Of a stretch of DNA of 5,964 nucleotides, positions 1-5,195 are shown one piece after another (positions within the stretch are counted from its first letter, which is position 1; the number at the start of each line of letters is the position of its first letter). The position numbers were made by a program, and so were the translations under genes. Origin of the DNA: Phycisphaerae bacterium (lineage in GTDB: Bacteria; Planctomycetota; Phycisphaerae; UBA1845; Fen-1342); NCBI GenBank assembly GCA_026984555.1, contig JALSRY010000001.1:1-5964 (forward strand). Reading direction: 5' to 3'. Below the pieces are notes generated by a model. That model was given only the letters and a program-made list of their open reading frames with translations. It was not told the origin of the DNA and did not search any database.

Positions 1-76
1 CGTGCGTTAGGGAGGTCGCGGCGGGGCCTGATACGAGCGGGCGTGGCTGCGGAGGGGGCATTCGGTGCGCTCGCCC

Positions 77-104
77 TTGTTCGCGTAGTGGCCGCGCATA
101 TAAT
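77..104 (+). promoter_or_regulatory. Candidate sigma70-type promoter of sdhC
   Basis: A perfect TATAAT lies at 99-104. TTGTTC at 77-82 (three of six matches to TTGACA) sits 16 bp upstream as a weak -35. Transcription would start near 111, giving a leader of about 58 nt before the sdhC start codon. A perfect -10 is notable in such GC-rich DNA, and its distance from sdhC is right. The rest of 1-76 shows nothing I can assign. The -10 call is firm as a pattern; promoter activity is inferred. Confidence 0.55.
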
Positions 105-122
105 GGCCCGCGTATTTGTTGA

Positions 123-156
123 CGTCCCCTGACACTCTCATGCCCCCTGCGGGACG
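123..156 (+). promoter_or_regulatory. Possible hairpin in the sdhC leader
   Basis: CGTCCC at 123-128 is the exact reverse complement of GGGACG at 151-156, with a 22-nt loop. The right arm ends just before the A/G-rich ribosome binding site (AAAGGG, 158-163), so folding could affect access to it. The stem is short and the loop large, so this may be chance in GC-rich sequence. Confidence 0.2.
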
Positions 157-168
157 GAAAGGGTAGCC

Positions 169-918
169 GTGACAAGCGCTGCTGACGTGGACAACTGGAT
201 GAACCGCCATCACTTTCTGCTTCGCCGCCTGCATTCGCTGATGGGCATCATCCCGATCGGTGCGTTTCTGTTCGAACACCTGTTGACGAATTCGCTGGCG
301 TGGCTGGGCAAAGGCGCGTTCAACAAGCAGGTGCACTGGCTGCACGAGATGCACTACCTGCTTGTCATCGAGATCGTGTTCATTTTCCTCCCGCTGGCGT
401 TTCACGCGGTGTACGGCGTCGCGATCGCGCTGACGAGCAAGTCGAACGTGCAGCACTACCCGTACATGGACAACTGGCGCTACACGCTCCAGCGCGTTAC
501 CGCGTGGATCACGATCGTGTTCATCGTGGTTCACCTGTTGCACTTCCGCTTTGCACACTGGCTGGGCGGTACGATGTTTCCGCATACGCCGGACCCGTTC
601 GCGGTGACGCAGAACGGTTTTCTCCACCTGCTCATGCCCGCGTGGTTGTGGTTCGTGATATACGCGGTCGGCCTGATTTGTGCCGTGTACCACTTCTGCA
701 ACGGCATCGTGACGTTCTGCATCACGTGGGGGATCACGGTGAGCGACAACTCGCGCCGCCGCATGTCGGTGATTGCGGGTGTGGTTGGTGTGGTCATGCT
801 GGCGTGGGGTGGGATGTCGCTGTACGCGTTGAGTCGGCCGGCGAAAACCGCGGCGCCGGCGGCCCACACCGCCCAGGTGGTTCCCCAGCCGGCGGATCAG
901 GCGGCGTTGCCCGGCTGA
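169..918 (+). CDS. sdhC: Succinate dehydrogenase cytochrome b subunit (di-heme membrane anchor)
   Basis: This is the membrane anchor of succinate dehydrogenase (complex II), which passes electrons from succinate oxidation to quinone through two b hemes. The 249-aa protein aligns by eye with Bacillus subtilis SdhC: an N-terminal RRLHSLMG, then FEHLLTN, FHAVYG, the LQRVT segment, YHFCNG and TWGITV. Its counterparts of the four Bacillus heme ligands (His28, 70, 113, 155) are His37, His79, His122 and His175, all present. Five hydrophobic helices lie near residues 24-45, 64-88, 110-130, 155-180 and 200-221. An Ala/Pro/Gln-rich tail of about 27 residues after the last helix exceeds the Bacillus protein and is of unknown use. 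The GTG at 169 was chosen because AAAGGG (158-163) lies 5 nt upstream. The in-frame ATG at 199 has no such site. No sdhA or sdhB follows, which is unusual. The family call is secure. Confidence 0.95.
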   Translation: MTSAADVDNWMNRHHFLLRRLHSLMGIIPIGAFLFEHLLTNSLAWLGKGAFNKQVHWLHEMHYLLVIEIVFIFLPLAFHAVYGVAIALTSKSNVQHYPYMDNWRYTLQRVTAWITIVFIVVHLLHFRFAHWLGGTMFPHTPDPFAVTQNGFLHLLMPAWLWFVIYAVGLICAVYHFCNGIVTFCITWGITVSDNSRRRMSVIAGVVGVVMLAWGGMSLYALSRPAKTAAPAAHTAQVVPQPADQAALPG

Positions 919-1023
919 TAAAGCACGGCTCGGTACCGTCTCGGGCGCGGGGAGGCGGGATTTCGAACATTGCGGGCGACTGCCGGCCTAACCCGGGCCG
1001 AGTCGTGTGGTCTGATGCAAGTG

Positions 1024-1067
1024 CCGGCCGGGGCGGGACGATGGTCCACCGGCCGGCCGGTTGTTTT
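1024..1067 (+). terminator. Terminator-like GC dyad with T-rich tail between sdhC and the DUF1573 gene
   Basis: CCGGCCGG at 1024-1031 can pair with CCGGCCGG at 1053-1060, followed directly by TTGTTTT (1061-1067). An alternative 9-bp pairing uses 1023-1031 with 1049-1057. The stem plus T-rich tail resembles an intrinsic terminator for sdhC, although it lies about 105 nt after the sdhC stop and only about 30 nt before the next start codon. It could instead be a leader structure of the DUF1573 gene. CCGGCCGG is self-complementary and common in such GC-rich DNA, so confidence is moderate. Nothing else was recognised in the 919-1098 gap. Confidence 0.4.
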
Positions 1068-1098
1068 GCGCTGCGGTGCGAAGGTTGGGAGGAAGACG

Positions 1099-2256
1099 AT
1101 GCACGCCCATCGCTGCCCGACGGGGGCGAACATCCACCCGTTGCAGGTTCGTTTGTTTCTTGCCGCGGCGTGTGCCGGGCTGGTGCTGACGGCGCTTCCG
1201 GCCGCGGCCCAGGAGGCGCCTCGGCGGGGCCGGGGCCGGGGGCTCAATCCGCTCAAGATGGTTCGGCCGAAAGCGCCGCGCATCGAGCTGAGCGAACGTG
1301 CGTGGGATTTCGGCGAGAAGTGGTCGGGGCAGAAGGCCGAGACGACCGTGACGCTGCGCAACACGGGCGAGGGGCCGCTGCGGATCAAGGAAATCCGCCG
1401 CGACTGCTCGTGCATGGTGGCGCGGCTGGACCGGAAGGTGCTGCCGCCGGGCGAGTCCGAGGTGTTGCACCTGTCCTATAACACGCGCAAGCCGAAGGAG
1501 TACCCCGACCAGAAGGTTCGTATTTTCAGCAACGATCCGAAGACGCCGGTGGCGGTCGTTCATGTGCGAGGGCATATCCGCAAGGTTTTCAACATCAACA
1601 TCGCGCACAGCATCGAGTTCGGCGTGCTTGGTCGCGAGCAGCAGGCGGTGGATTCGTTCGAGATCGAGTGCCTCTATGAGCATCCGGTGAAGCTGAAGCT
1701 GGCGCCGGCGCAGTTCGAGCACGTGGCGGTGAAGCTGGAGACCCTGGAGCCGGGGCGGCGTTATCGTTTCGTGGCGCGGACCAAGCCGCCGCTGCCCTAC
1801 GGGGTGTTGCGGACGACGGCGAAGATCGAGACGGGGTTGCCATTCCTGCCCGAGTTGCCGATTCGCATCACGGGGTTCGTGCAGCCGCCGGTGGCGGTCG
1901 AACCGGCCGTGATCGAGGTGCCGTCGGTGATTCATCGCCGGTCGGTGCGGACGATCCGCCTGACCAGTCGGCGGCCGAAGCCGATTCAGATTGTCAAGAT
2001 CTCGGCGAGCCTGCCGGAGATTCATACGGAGCTGTTGCGACCGGACGAGAGTGCCCAGGTCGCCGCCGGCGCCGGGCTCGAGGTTTTCCGCATTCGCGTG
2101 TCGCTCCCTTCCGCGGAGAAGCTCCCCGCGAAGGGCGCCACGATCACGATCGCCACCGATGACAAGGAGTTTTCCGAGATCGTGGTTCCCGTGCGGCGGA
2201 AGGAAGTGCACCTGCGCCGACCCCGCGGCAAGTCGGGTGAGGGTGGCAAGCCGTGA
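1099..2256 (+). CDS. Exported DUF1573 (ASH/Ig-like fold) protein
   Basis: The function is unknown; the family is DUF1573, small beta-sandwich domains related to the ASPM/SPD-2/Hydin fold, often on exported bacterial proteins. The 385-aa product begins with a basic N-region and a hydrophobic stretch (about 17-37) ending ALPAAAQ, a likely signal peptidase I site near residue 38. An Arg/Gly-rich linker (42-50) follows. Residues about 60-160 are a typical DUF1573 domain: WDFG, the TLRNTGEGPL strand, a Cys-Ser-Cys at 103-105, the PPGES turn, and FSNDPKTP ending in HVRGHI. Residues about 163-262 and 263-370 look like two further beta-rich repeats without the cysteines. The ATG at 1099 is preferred because GGGAGGAAG (1087-1095) precedes it and a signal peptide follows. 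The frame stays open upstream to 970 but lacks these features. It is probably monocistronic and converges on the next gene. Confidence 0.85.
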   Translation: MHAHRCPTGANIHPLQVRLFLAAACAGLVLTALPAAAQEAPRRGRGRGLNPLKMVRPKAPRIELSERAWDFGEKWSGQKAETTVTLRNTGEGPLRIKEIRRDCSCMVARLDRKVLPPGESEVLHLSYNTRKPKEYPDQKVRIFSNDPKTPVAVVHVRGHIRKVFNINIAHSIEFGVLGREQQAVDSFEIECLYEHPVKLKLAPAQFEHVAVKLETLEPGRRYRFVARTKPPLPYGVLRTTAKIETGLPFLPELPIRITGFVQPPVAVEPAVIEVPSVIHRRSVRTIRLTSRRPKPIQIVKISASLPEIHTELLRPDESAQVAAGAGLEVFRIRVSLPSAEKLPAKGATITIATDDKEFSEIVVPVRRKEVHLRRPRGKSGEGGKP

Positions 2257-2257
2257 G

Positions 2258-2295
2258 CGAGCCGTCGCCGGCCGGTATCCGGGGAGGCGAGCTCG
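2258..2295. terminator. Extended hairpin between convergent genes, possible bidirectional terminator
   Basis: This structure fills most of the 57-bp gap between the converging DUF1573 and MmgE/PrpD genes. CGAGC (2258-2262) and TCGCC (2265-2269), separated by a 2-nt bulge, pair with the continuous GGCGAGCTCG at 2286-2295. Inside, CCGG (2272-2275) pairs with CCGG (2279-2282) around a TAT loop. No T-tract follows on either strand, so it is not a classical intrinsic terminator. Its position and near-symmetry suggest transcript end formation or 3'-end protection for both genes. Confidence 0.5.
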
Positions 2296-2313
2296 TGATG
2301 ACTCTCTGCCGGC

Positions 2314-3687
2314 TCATGCGTCGGGCACGGTGAGTTTCAGCAGCTCGCCGATGTCGGTGCAGTTTTCGAGGTCGAAGACGAGCGTCTTGATGGCCTGACG
2401 GCGTTGGGGGCTGAGGACGGGCTCGGCCAGCGCGTTGAACTTGACGTCGAGGTCTTCGATCGTCATCGGGTCGCGCGGATCGCCTTTGGGCACGTCGCGC
2501 TGTTTGACGAGCTTGCGGCCGTCGGTGGTGGTGATGGTGATCCGGGTGCATTGCTTGGCGGGAAATGCCCGTTCGAACTCTTCGTTGGCGACCACCTTGA
2601 CCTTCTTCATTTGTGCCCGCAAGCGCTGATCCCAGAGTTTTTCCTCGCGGAATTCGCGTGGTGTGACGCGGCCCTCGGCGAGCGCCGCGGCGATGGCGTA
2701 GGGCAGGCTGTGGTCGGCGGATTCCTTGCTCTGCGGGTCGTACTTGGCGGGGTCGGAGAGGATGTCCGCCGCCCGGGCGATCGACTCGACGAGCACTTCC
2801 GTCACGTCCTCGGCCTTCAGGCCGTGTTCGTTGATGAGGTCGAGCGTGGCCGAGAGGGGCGCGTGCATGAGGGCCTCGACCGGAAACGATTTCATGCCGC
2901 AGTCGGTGATCATGAATCGGTCGCCGAGGTTTTCGGTGATCCAGGAATAGTCCCACTCGGGGCCCAGGCAGTGTTCCATGCCTTCTTTGCCTTCGATCAC
3001 GCCTTCGGGGCCGGTGTAGCCGCGGGCGGCGAGCATGGCGGCTTCGACGCCGTCGCGGGTTGCCATGGGGCTGACGGTGTTTTTCATCATGGTCAGTTTG
3101 CCGGCGACGGCGCAGCCGAGCGTGAAGCGGTGGCACGCGCAGATGCCGATCGCGTGCTGCATCTGCTCGGGCGAGAGGCGCAGCAGTTTTCCGGCGACGA
3201 CCGGCGTCGCGTAGGCCATCAGGGTGGCGTGGTGCCAGCCGCGCTCGCGAATGCCCGGGACGGCGATGTGGCACAGGCGCATCGTGATGTCGTAACCGAG
3301 TACGGTTGCGAGGATCAGCTCCTTGCCGCCGAGATGGTCGTGTTCGGCGATGGCGAGGGGAGCGGCGAGCAGGTCGGAGGGGTGGGACGGATCCTGTTTC
3401 CAGTAGATGTCGTTGTAATCCATCGCCCGTGTGGCGAGGGCGTTGAGCATGGCTGCGGCGACGACGTTCATCCGCGTGGTCGTGCCGATGATCGTGCATG
3501 CGCCGGGCTGGCCGAGCGCCTGATAGTGTTCGCGGAAGATTTGGCAATCGTGTACCTGCGACCCGCCGATGGCACAACCGAGGGTGTCGTAGAGAAAACG
3601 GCGGGCGGCGTCGATGGCATCGGGGGTGAGGTGTTCGTATTCGAGGTCGCAAGCCCAGCGGGAAATGGTTTCGGTGATGGTCGGCAT
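2314..3687 (-). CDS. MmgE/PrpD family protein (2-methylcitrate dehydratase-like)
   Basis: The family contains cofactor-free dehydratases and decarboxylases such as 2-methylcitrate dehydratase (propionate breakdown) and cis-aconitate decarboxylase; it is presumably cytosolic, with no signal peptide. The 457-aa length is normal. Residues about 1-255 form the helical domain: MDYND (89-93), SHPSD (101-105), GWHHATLM (150-157), and a GYTGPEGVIEG stretch (223-233). Residues about 260-430 form the second domain, with MKSFPVEALMH (265-275) and SADHSLPY (323-330). From what I recall of human cis-aconitate decarboxylase, its active-site Asp93, His103, His159, Lys207, Lys272 and His277 plausibly correspond to Asp93, His102, His152 or 153, Lys202, Lys266 and His275 here. 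The pocket therefore looks intact. The start is well supported: AAGGAG (plus-strand CTCCTT 3695-3700) lies 7 nt before the ATG. No prpB, prpC or regulator is adjacent, so the substrate is uncertain. Confidence 0.92.
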   Translation of the reverse strand: MPTITETISRWACDLEYEHLTPDAIDAARRFLYDTLGCAIGGSQVHDCQIFREHYQALGQPGACTIIGTTTRMNVVAAAMLNALATRAMDYNDIYWKQDPSHPSDLLAAPLAIAEHDHLGGKELILATVLGYDITMRLCHIAVPGIRERGWHHATLMAYATPVVAGKLLRLSPEQMQHAIGICACHRFTLGCAVAGKLTMMKNTVSPMATRDGVEAAMLAARGYTGPEGVIEGKEGMEHCLGPEWDYSWITENLGDRFMITDCGMKSFPVEALMHAPLSATLDLINEHGLKAEDVTEVLVESIARAADILSDPAKYDPQSKESADHSLPYAIAAALAEGRVTPREFREEKLWDQRLRAQMKKVKVVANEEFERAFPAKQCTRITITTTDGRKLVKQRDVPKGDPRDPMTIEDLDVKFNALAEPVLSPQRRQAIKTLVFDLENCTDIGELLKLTVPDA

Positions 3688-3735
3688 TGGGGCGCTCCTT
3701 GGTACGATCCGTGTTCGTGTCCTTGACGCCGGGGG

Positions 3736-3757
3736 GCTTCGGGATGCTTCCCGGGGC
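3736..3757. repeat. Short inverted repeat in the MmgE/PrpD gene leader
   Basis: CGGGA (3740-3744) and TCCCG (3749-3753) pair around a 4-nt loop. On the plus strand the stem extends to nine pairs (3736-3744 with 3749-3757), including two G-T pairs. In the leftward transcript only the 5-bp core pairs. It lies about 50 bp upstream of the MmgE/PrpD start codon and could be a leader hairpin or a protein site. The function is unknown. Confidence 0.3.
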
Positions 3758-3844
3758 GGTATCCTGGCCGACGAGGCTTTCTGCCCGGCGGGTTGGTCGG
3801 GCGGAGTCGCCGGGCGAGGTTCCTCATTGGGGCCGGGCGGGCGT

Positions 3845-3896
3845 CGTCACGTTGTCAGGTAAGGTATCGGTGGGCGTCATGGCTGGCAACGTGATG
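3845..3896. repeat. 14-bp imperfect inverted repeat, possible operator
   Basis: CGTCACGTTGTCAG (3845-3858) is matched by CTGGCAACGTGATG (3883-3896), whose reverse complement is CATCACGTTGCCAG: 12 of 14 positions agree, including an unbroken TCACGTTG core. The spacer is 24 bp. Both mismatches are transitions that become G-U pairs in a rightward transcript. This fits either an operator half-site pair or an RNA stem. No T-tract follows. Confidence 0.45.
3861..3889 (-). promoter_or_regulatory. Weak candidate promoter for the MmgE/PrpD gene
   Basis: On the minus strand, TTGCCA (plus 3884-3889; five of six matches to TTGACA) is followed after 17 bp by TACCTT (plus 3861-3866; three of six). Transcription would start near 3854, giving a leader of about 165 nt. 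The -35 lies inside the right arm of the 3845-3896 inverted repeat, and the -10 lies in its spacer. The -10 match is poor, so this is tentative. Confidence 0.25.
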
Positions 3897-3938
3897 GGGC
3901 GGCCGGGGGATCGCGGAATTGCGCGGGCGGGAAAAAAG

Positions 3939-4007
3939 GCTTGACGCGAATGCGTACATTCTCCTAACATTTGTCCTCGACGGTGATGCGGGCCGAACGC
4001 GTCAAGC
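3939..4007. repeat. Perfect 10-bp inverted repeat bracketing the DUF1579 promoter
   Basis: GCTTGACGCG (3939-3948) and CGCGTCAAGC (3998-4007) are exact reverse complements, 49 bp apart and 59 bp centre to centre. The left copy contains the -35 of the rightward promoter; the right copy lies in its untranslated leader. A repressor or activator binding both copies would flank the promoter core and start site. The repeat is certain; the regulatory role is inferred. Confidence 0.45.
3941..3970 (+). promoter_or_regulatory. Sigma70-type promoter of the DUF1579 gene
   Basis: TTGACG (3941-3946, five of six) and TAACAT (3965-3970, four of six) are spaced by 18 bp. An A-run (3932-3937) lies just upstream of the -35. 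Transcription would start near 3977, leaving a leader of about 73 nt before the ATG at 4050. This is the best two-box promoter in the window. Confidence 0.6.
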
Positions 4008-4049
4008 GTCGCGCTCCGGGTTCGGGGCGGCGACCATAGGAGCAAACCC

Positions 4050-4700
4050 ATGAACAGGTATGCGATGTTGTGCGTGGTGGCGGCGGGGCTGGCGGGTATG
4101 CTTGCGCCGGCGTTTTCACAGGACCAGGGCGAAAAGAAAGGAGCCAGGCCGGGCGAAATGAGTCCCGAGGTGCGCGCGTGGATGGAGGCCGCGACTCCCG
4201 GGCCCAACCACAGACTCCTGAACTACTGCATCGGCGAGTGGCAAGTGACCGTGCGACACTGGATGCAGCCGGGGCAAGAGAGCCCCCCCAGCACGGGGAT
4301 CTGTGTCAACGAGTGGGTACTCGGCGGGCGGTTCGTCAAGACGACGTACAAGGGCAGCTTCATGCACATGCCGTTCGAGGGCATCGGCTATACGGGCTAC
4401 GACAAGGTCACCCACAAGTTCGTCTCGACCTGGATGGACAACATGGGGACCGGGATCATGCGGCAGATCGGTACCTACGACCCGCAAAAGAAGCTTTTCA
4501 CGTACACGTCGGAGATGCGCCAGCCGACGGGCGAGATGGTCAAGCAGGTGGAAACCATCCAGATCATCGACGAAAACCACCACGTGATGACGTTTTTCCA
4601 CCAGACGCCCGCCATGGATCACCCGGTCAAGGCGATGGAGCTCTCCTATTCGCGTATCAAGAAGGCCATGCGGCCGGGTGGGTCCAAGCCGCCGAAATAG
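4050..4700 (+). CDS. Exported DUF1579 protein
   Basis: DUF1579 is an uncharacterised bacterial family of roughly 150-190 residues, thought to form a small beta-barrel; no reaction is established. The 216-aa product starts with a signal peptide (residues 1-23, MNRYAMLC... to PAFS, with cleavage likely before QDQ), so it is probably periplasmic. A charged spacer (24-40) leads into the domain at about 50-205. Family hallmarks visible are IGEWQV (61-66), HWMQPG (70-75), WVLGGRFVKTTYKG (89-102), MPFEGIGYTGYD (107-118), STWMDNMGTG (126-135) and GTYDPQKK (141-148). Four closely spaced histidines occur at 177, 178, 184 and 191. TAGGAG (4037-4042) lies 7 nt before the ATG, which makes the start firm. 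It has its own promoter and no co-directional partner within the transcript, since the next gene downstream is a tRNA on the other strand. Confidence 0.9.
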   Translation: MNRYAMLCVVAAGLAGMLAPAFSQDQGEKKGARPGEMSPEVRAWMEAATPGPNHRLLNYCIGEWQVTVRHWMQPGQESPPSTGICVNEWVLGGRFVKTTYKGSFMHMPFEGIGYTGYDKVTHKFVSTWMDNMGTGIMRQIGTYDPQKKLFTYTSEMRQPTGEMVKQVETIQIIDENHHVMTFFHQTPAMDHPVKAMELSYSRIKKAMRPGGSKPPK

Positions 4701-4717
4701 GCGCCGGTGCCCGGAGC

Positions 4718-4780
4718 GGCGGGCGGTCGTCCGACCGGGAGGCGGGCGGTCGTCCGTCCGGGAGGCGGGCGGGCGTCCGT
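4718..4780. repeat. GC-rich 23-bp tandem repeat, about 2.7 copies
   Basis: Two copies of a 23-bp unit occur at 4718-4740 and 4741-4763, differing at one base (A/T at unit position 17). A third, partial and diverged copy covers 4764-4780. The unit core is GGCGGGCGGTCGTCCG. In the first copy, CGGTC and GACCG can form a small 5-bp hairpin (4724-4728 with 4733-4737). The array lies 17 bp after the DUF1579 stop, in a 173-bp stretch otherwise without features. It probably arose by replication slippage. Confidence 0.7.
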
Positions 4781-4873
4781 GGCGGCGGTGGAACGGGGGG
4801 CGCGTGGCGACAGGCTCGACTGCTCGGGCGCGCAGAGGTGGACCGATGGGGAGGCGCGGTGCGTGCGGATCGA

Positions 4874-4962
4874 CGGAGAGGGCGGGATTCGAACCCGCGG
4901 TACGCGTAATTGCGCACACACGCTTTCCAAGCGTGCTCCTTAGGCCACTCGGACACCTCTCC
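4874..4962 (-). tRNA. tRNA-Ser (anticodon GGA)
   Basis: This is a complete 89-nt class II tRNA. The acceptor stem GGAGAGG (plus 4956-4962) pairs with CCTCTCC (plus 4875-4881). The anticodon stem CACGC/GCGTG encloses the loop TTGGAAA, giving anticodon GGA (plus 4926-4928), which reads UCC and UCU. A long variable arm of about 20 nt, with a 6-bp stem including two wobbles, is typical of tRNA-Ser. The T arm is GCGGG-TTCGAAT-CCCGC. The discriminator base is G (plus 4874), as expected for serine. CCA is not encoded, because GTCG follows, so the CCA-adding enzyme must supply it. No intrinsic terminator is visible downstream. Confidence 0.96.
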
Positions 4963-4992
4963 ATGTGCGGGCGCATTGCCGGCAGTGGCCGG

Positions 4993-5007
4993 ATATGCTC
5001 CGCATAT
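4993..5007. repeat. Perfect 6-bp dyad upstream of tRNA-Ser
   Basis: ATATGC (4993-4998) and GCATAT (5002-5007) form a perfect inverted repeat with a 3-bp centre. It lies about 30 bp upstream of the tRNA 5' end, in the likely initiation or leader region of the tRNA transcript. It is AT-rich against a GC-rich background. It may be part of the tRNA promoter, a processing hairpin or a protein site. Confidence 0.35.
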
Positions 5008-5016
5008 ACGATTCTT

Positions 5017-5045
5017 AGATTAGGCCAACGCGCTTCTGGCGGCAA
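5017..5045 (-). promoter_or_regulatory. Candidate promoter of tRNA-Ser
   Basis: On the minus strand, TTGCCG (plus 5040-5045; four of six) and TAATCT (plus 5017-5022; three of six) are spaced by 17 bp. Transcription would start near 5010, leaving a leader of about 48 nt for RNase P to remove. The AT-rich sequence around 5002-5010 offers alternative -10 boxes. Position and spacing fit, but the matches are modest. Confidence 0.3.
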
Positions 5046-5050
5046 GCGCG
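5029..5050. repeat. 7-bp GC hairpin between tRNA-Ser and the DUF1570-like gene
   Basis: CGCGCTT (5029-5035) pairs exactly with AAGCGCG (5044-5050) around an 8-nt loop. It overlaps the proposed tRNA -35 and lies about 145 bp before the DUF1570-like gene. There is no T-tract on either strand, so a terminator role is unsupported. The remaining bases from 5051 to 5195 show no convincing promoter or gene. Confidence 0.35.
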
Positions 5051-5195
5051 GGAAGACGAATGGCGTGGTCGGGTGTGGCGAGAATTCGTGACGGACGCAT
5101 GTTTCGCGTCGCCAGCGGCGCCCCCACGGTCGCGGAACGGCGGTGGGTTACGGCGGCGGCTTTCGCAGCGGGACGCACGGCTGGGGAGCTTCGCG

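Larger units (their letters stand above)
3688..4049. other. 362-bp divergent intergenic regulatory region
   Basis: No coding frame here looks real. The region separates the MmgE/PrpD gene (leftward) from the DUF1579 gene (rightward), so it must hold both start regions. It contains one good rightward promoter (3941-3970), a weak leftward candidate (3861-3889), a short hairpin (3736-3757) and two long-spaced inverted repeats (3845-3896 and 3939-4007), each listed separately. Confidence 0.6.

Noticed and set aside
1142..1216. Lipoprotein signal in the DUF1573 protein (LAAAC at residues 21-25)
   Set aside because: The cysteine comes too early in the hydrophobic stretch and position -3 is Ala rather than Leu. 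The later ALPAAAQ site fits signal peptidase I better.
300..1481. 393-codon plus-strand frame spanning the end of sdhC and the start of the DUF1573 gene
   Set aside because: It crosses two supported genes out of frame and has the composition of a GC-rich shadow frame.
988..2211. 407-codon minus-strand open frame opposite the DUF1573 gene
   Set aside because: The Arg/His/Pro-rich translation has no recognisable domain. The plus-strand gene has a signal peptide and a domain match.
2257..2313. Riboswitch or small RNA gene in the convergent gap
   Set aside because: The gap is only 57 bp and is filled by the hairpin. There is no promoter or conserved aptamer motif.
2144..3652. 502-codon minus-strand frame overlapping the MmgE/PrpD gene
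   Set aside because: It is a +1 shadow with extreme Arg/Pro/His content; the family protein in the other frame explains this region.
2404..3726. 440-codon plus-strand open frame antisense to the MmgE/PrpD gene
   Set aside because: It is a mirror frame typical of GC-rich coding DNA. The product shows only biased composition (Gly, Val, Asp, His) and no family pattern, while the opposite strand encodes a clear, full-length family member with a good ribosome binding site.
4718..4780. Tandem units considered as a CRISPR array
   Set aside because: The 23-bp units abut with no spacers, only two are intact, and there are no cas genes.
4874..4962. tRNA-Ser considered as a phage or island attachment site
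   Set aside because: No integrase, no direct repeat of the tRNA 3' end in the window, and no shift in composition on either side.
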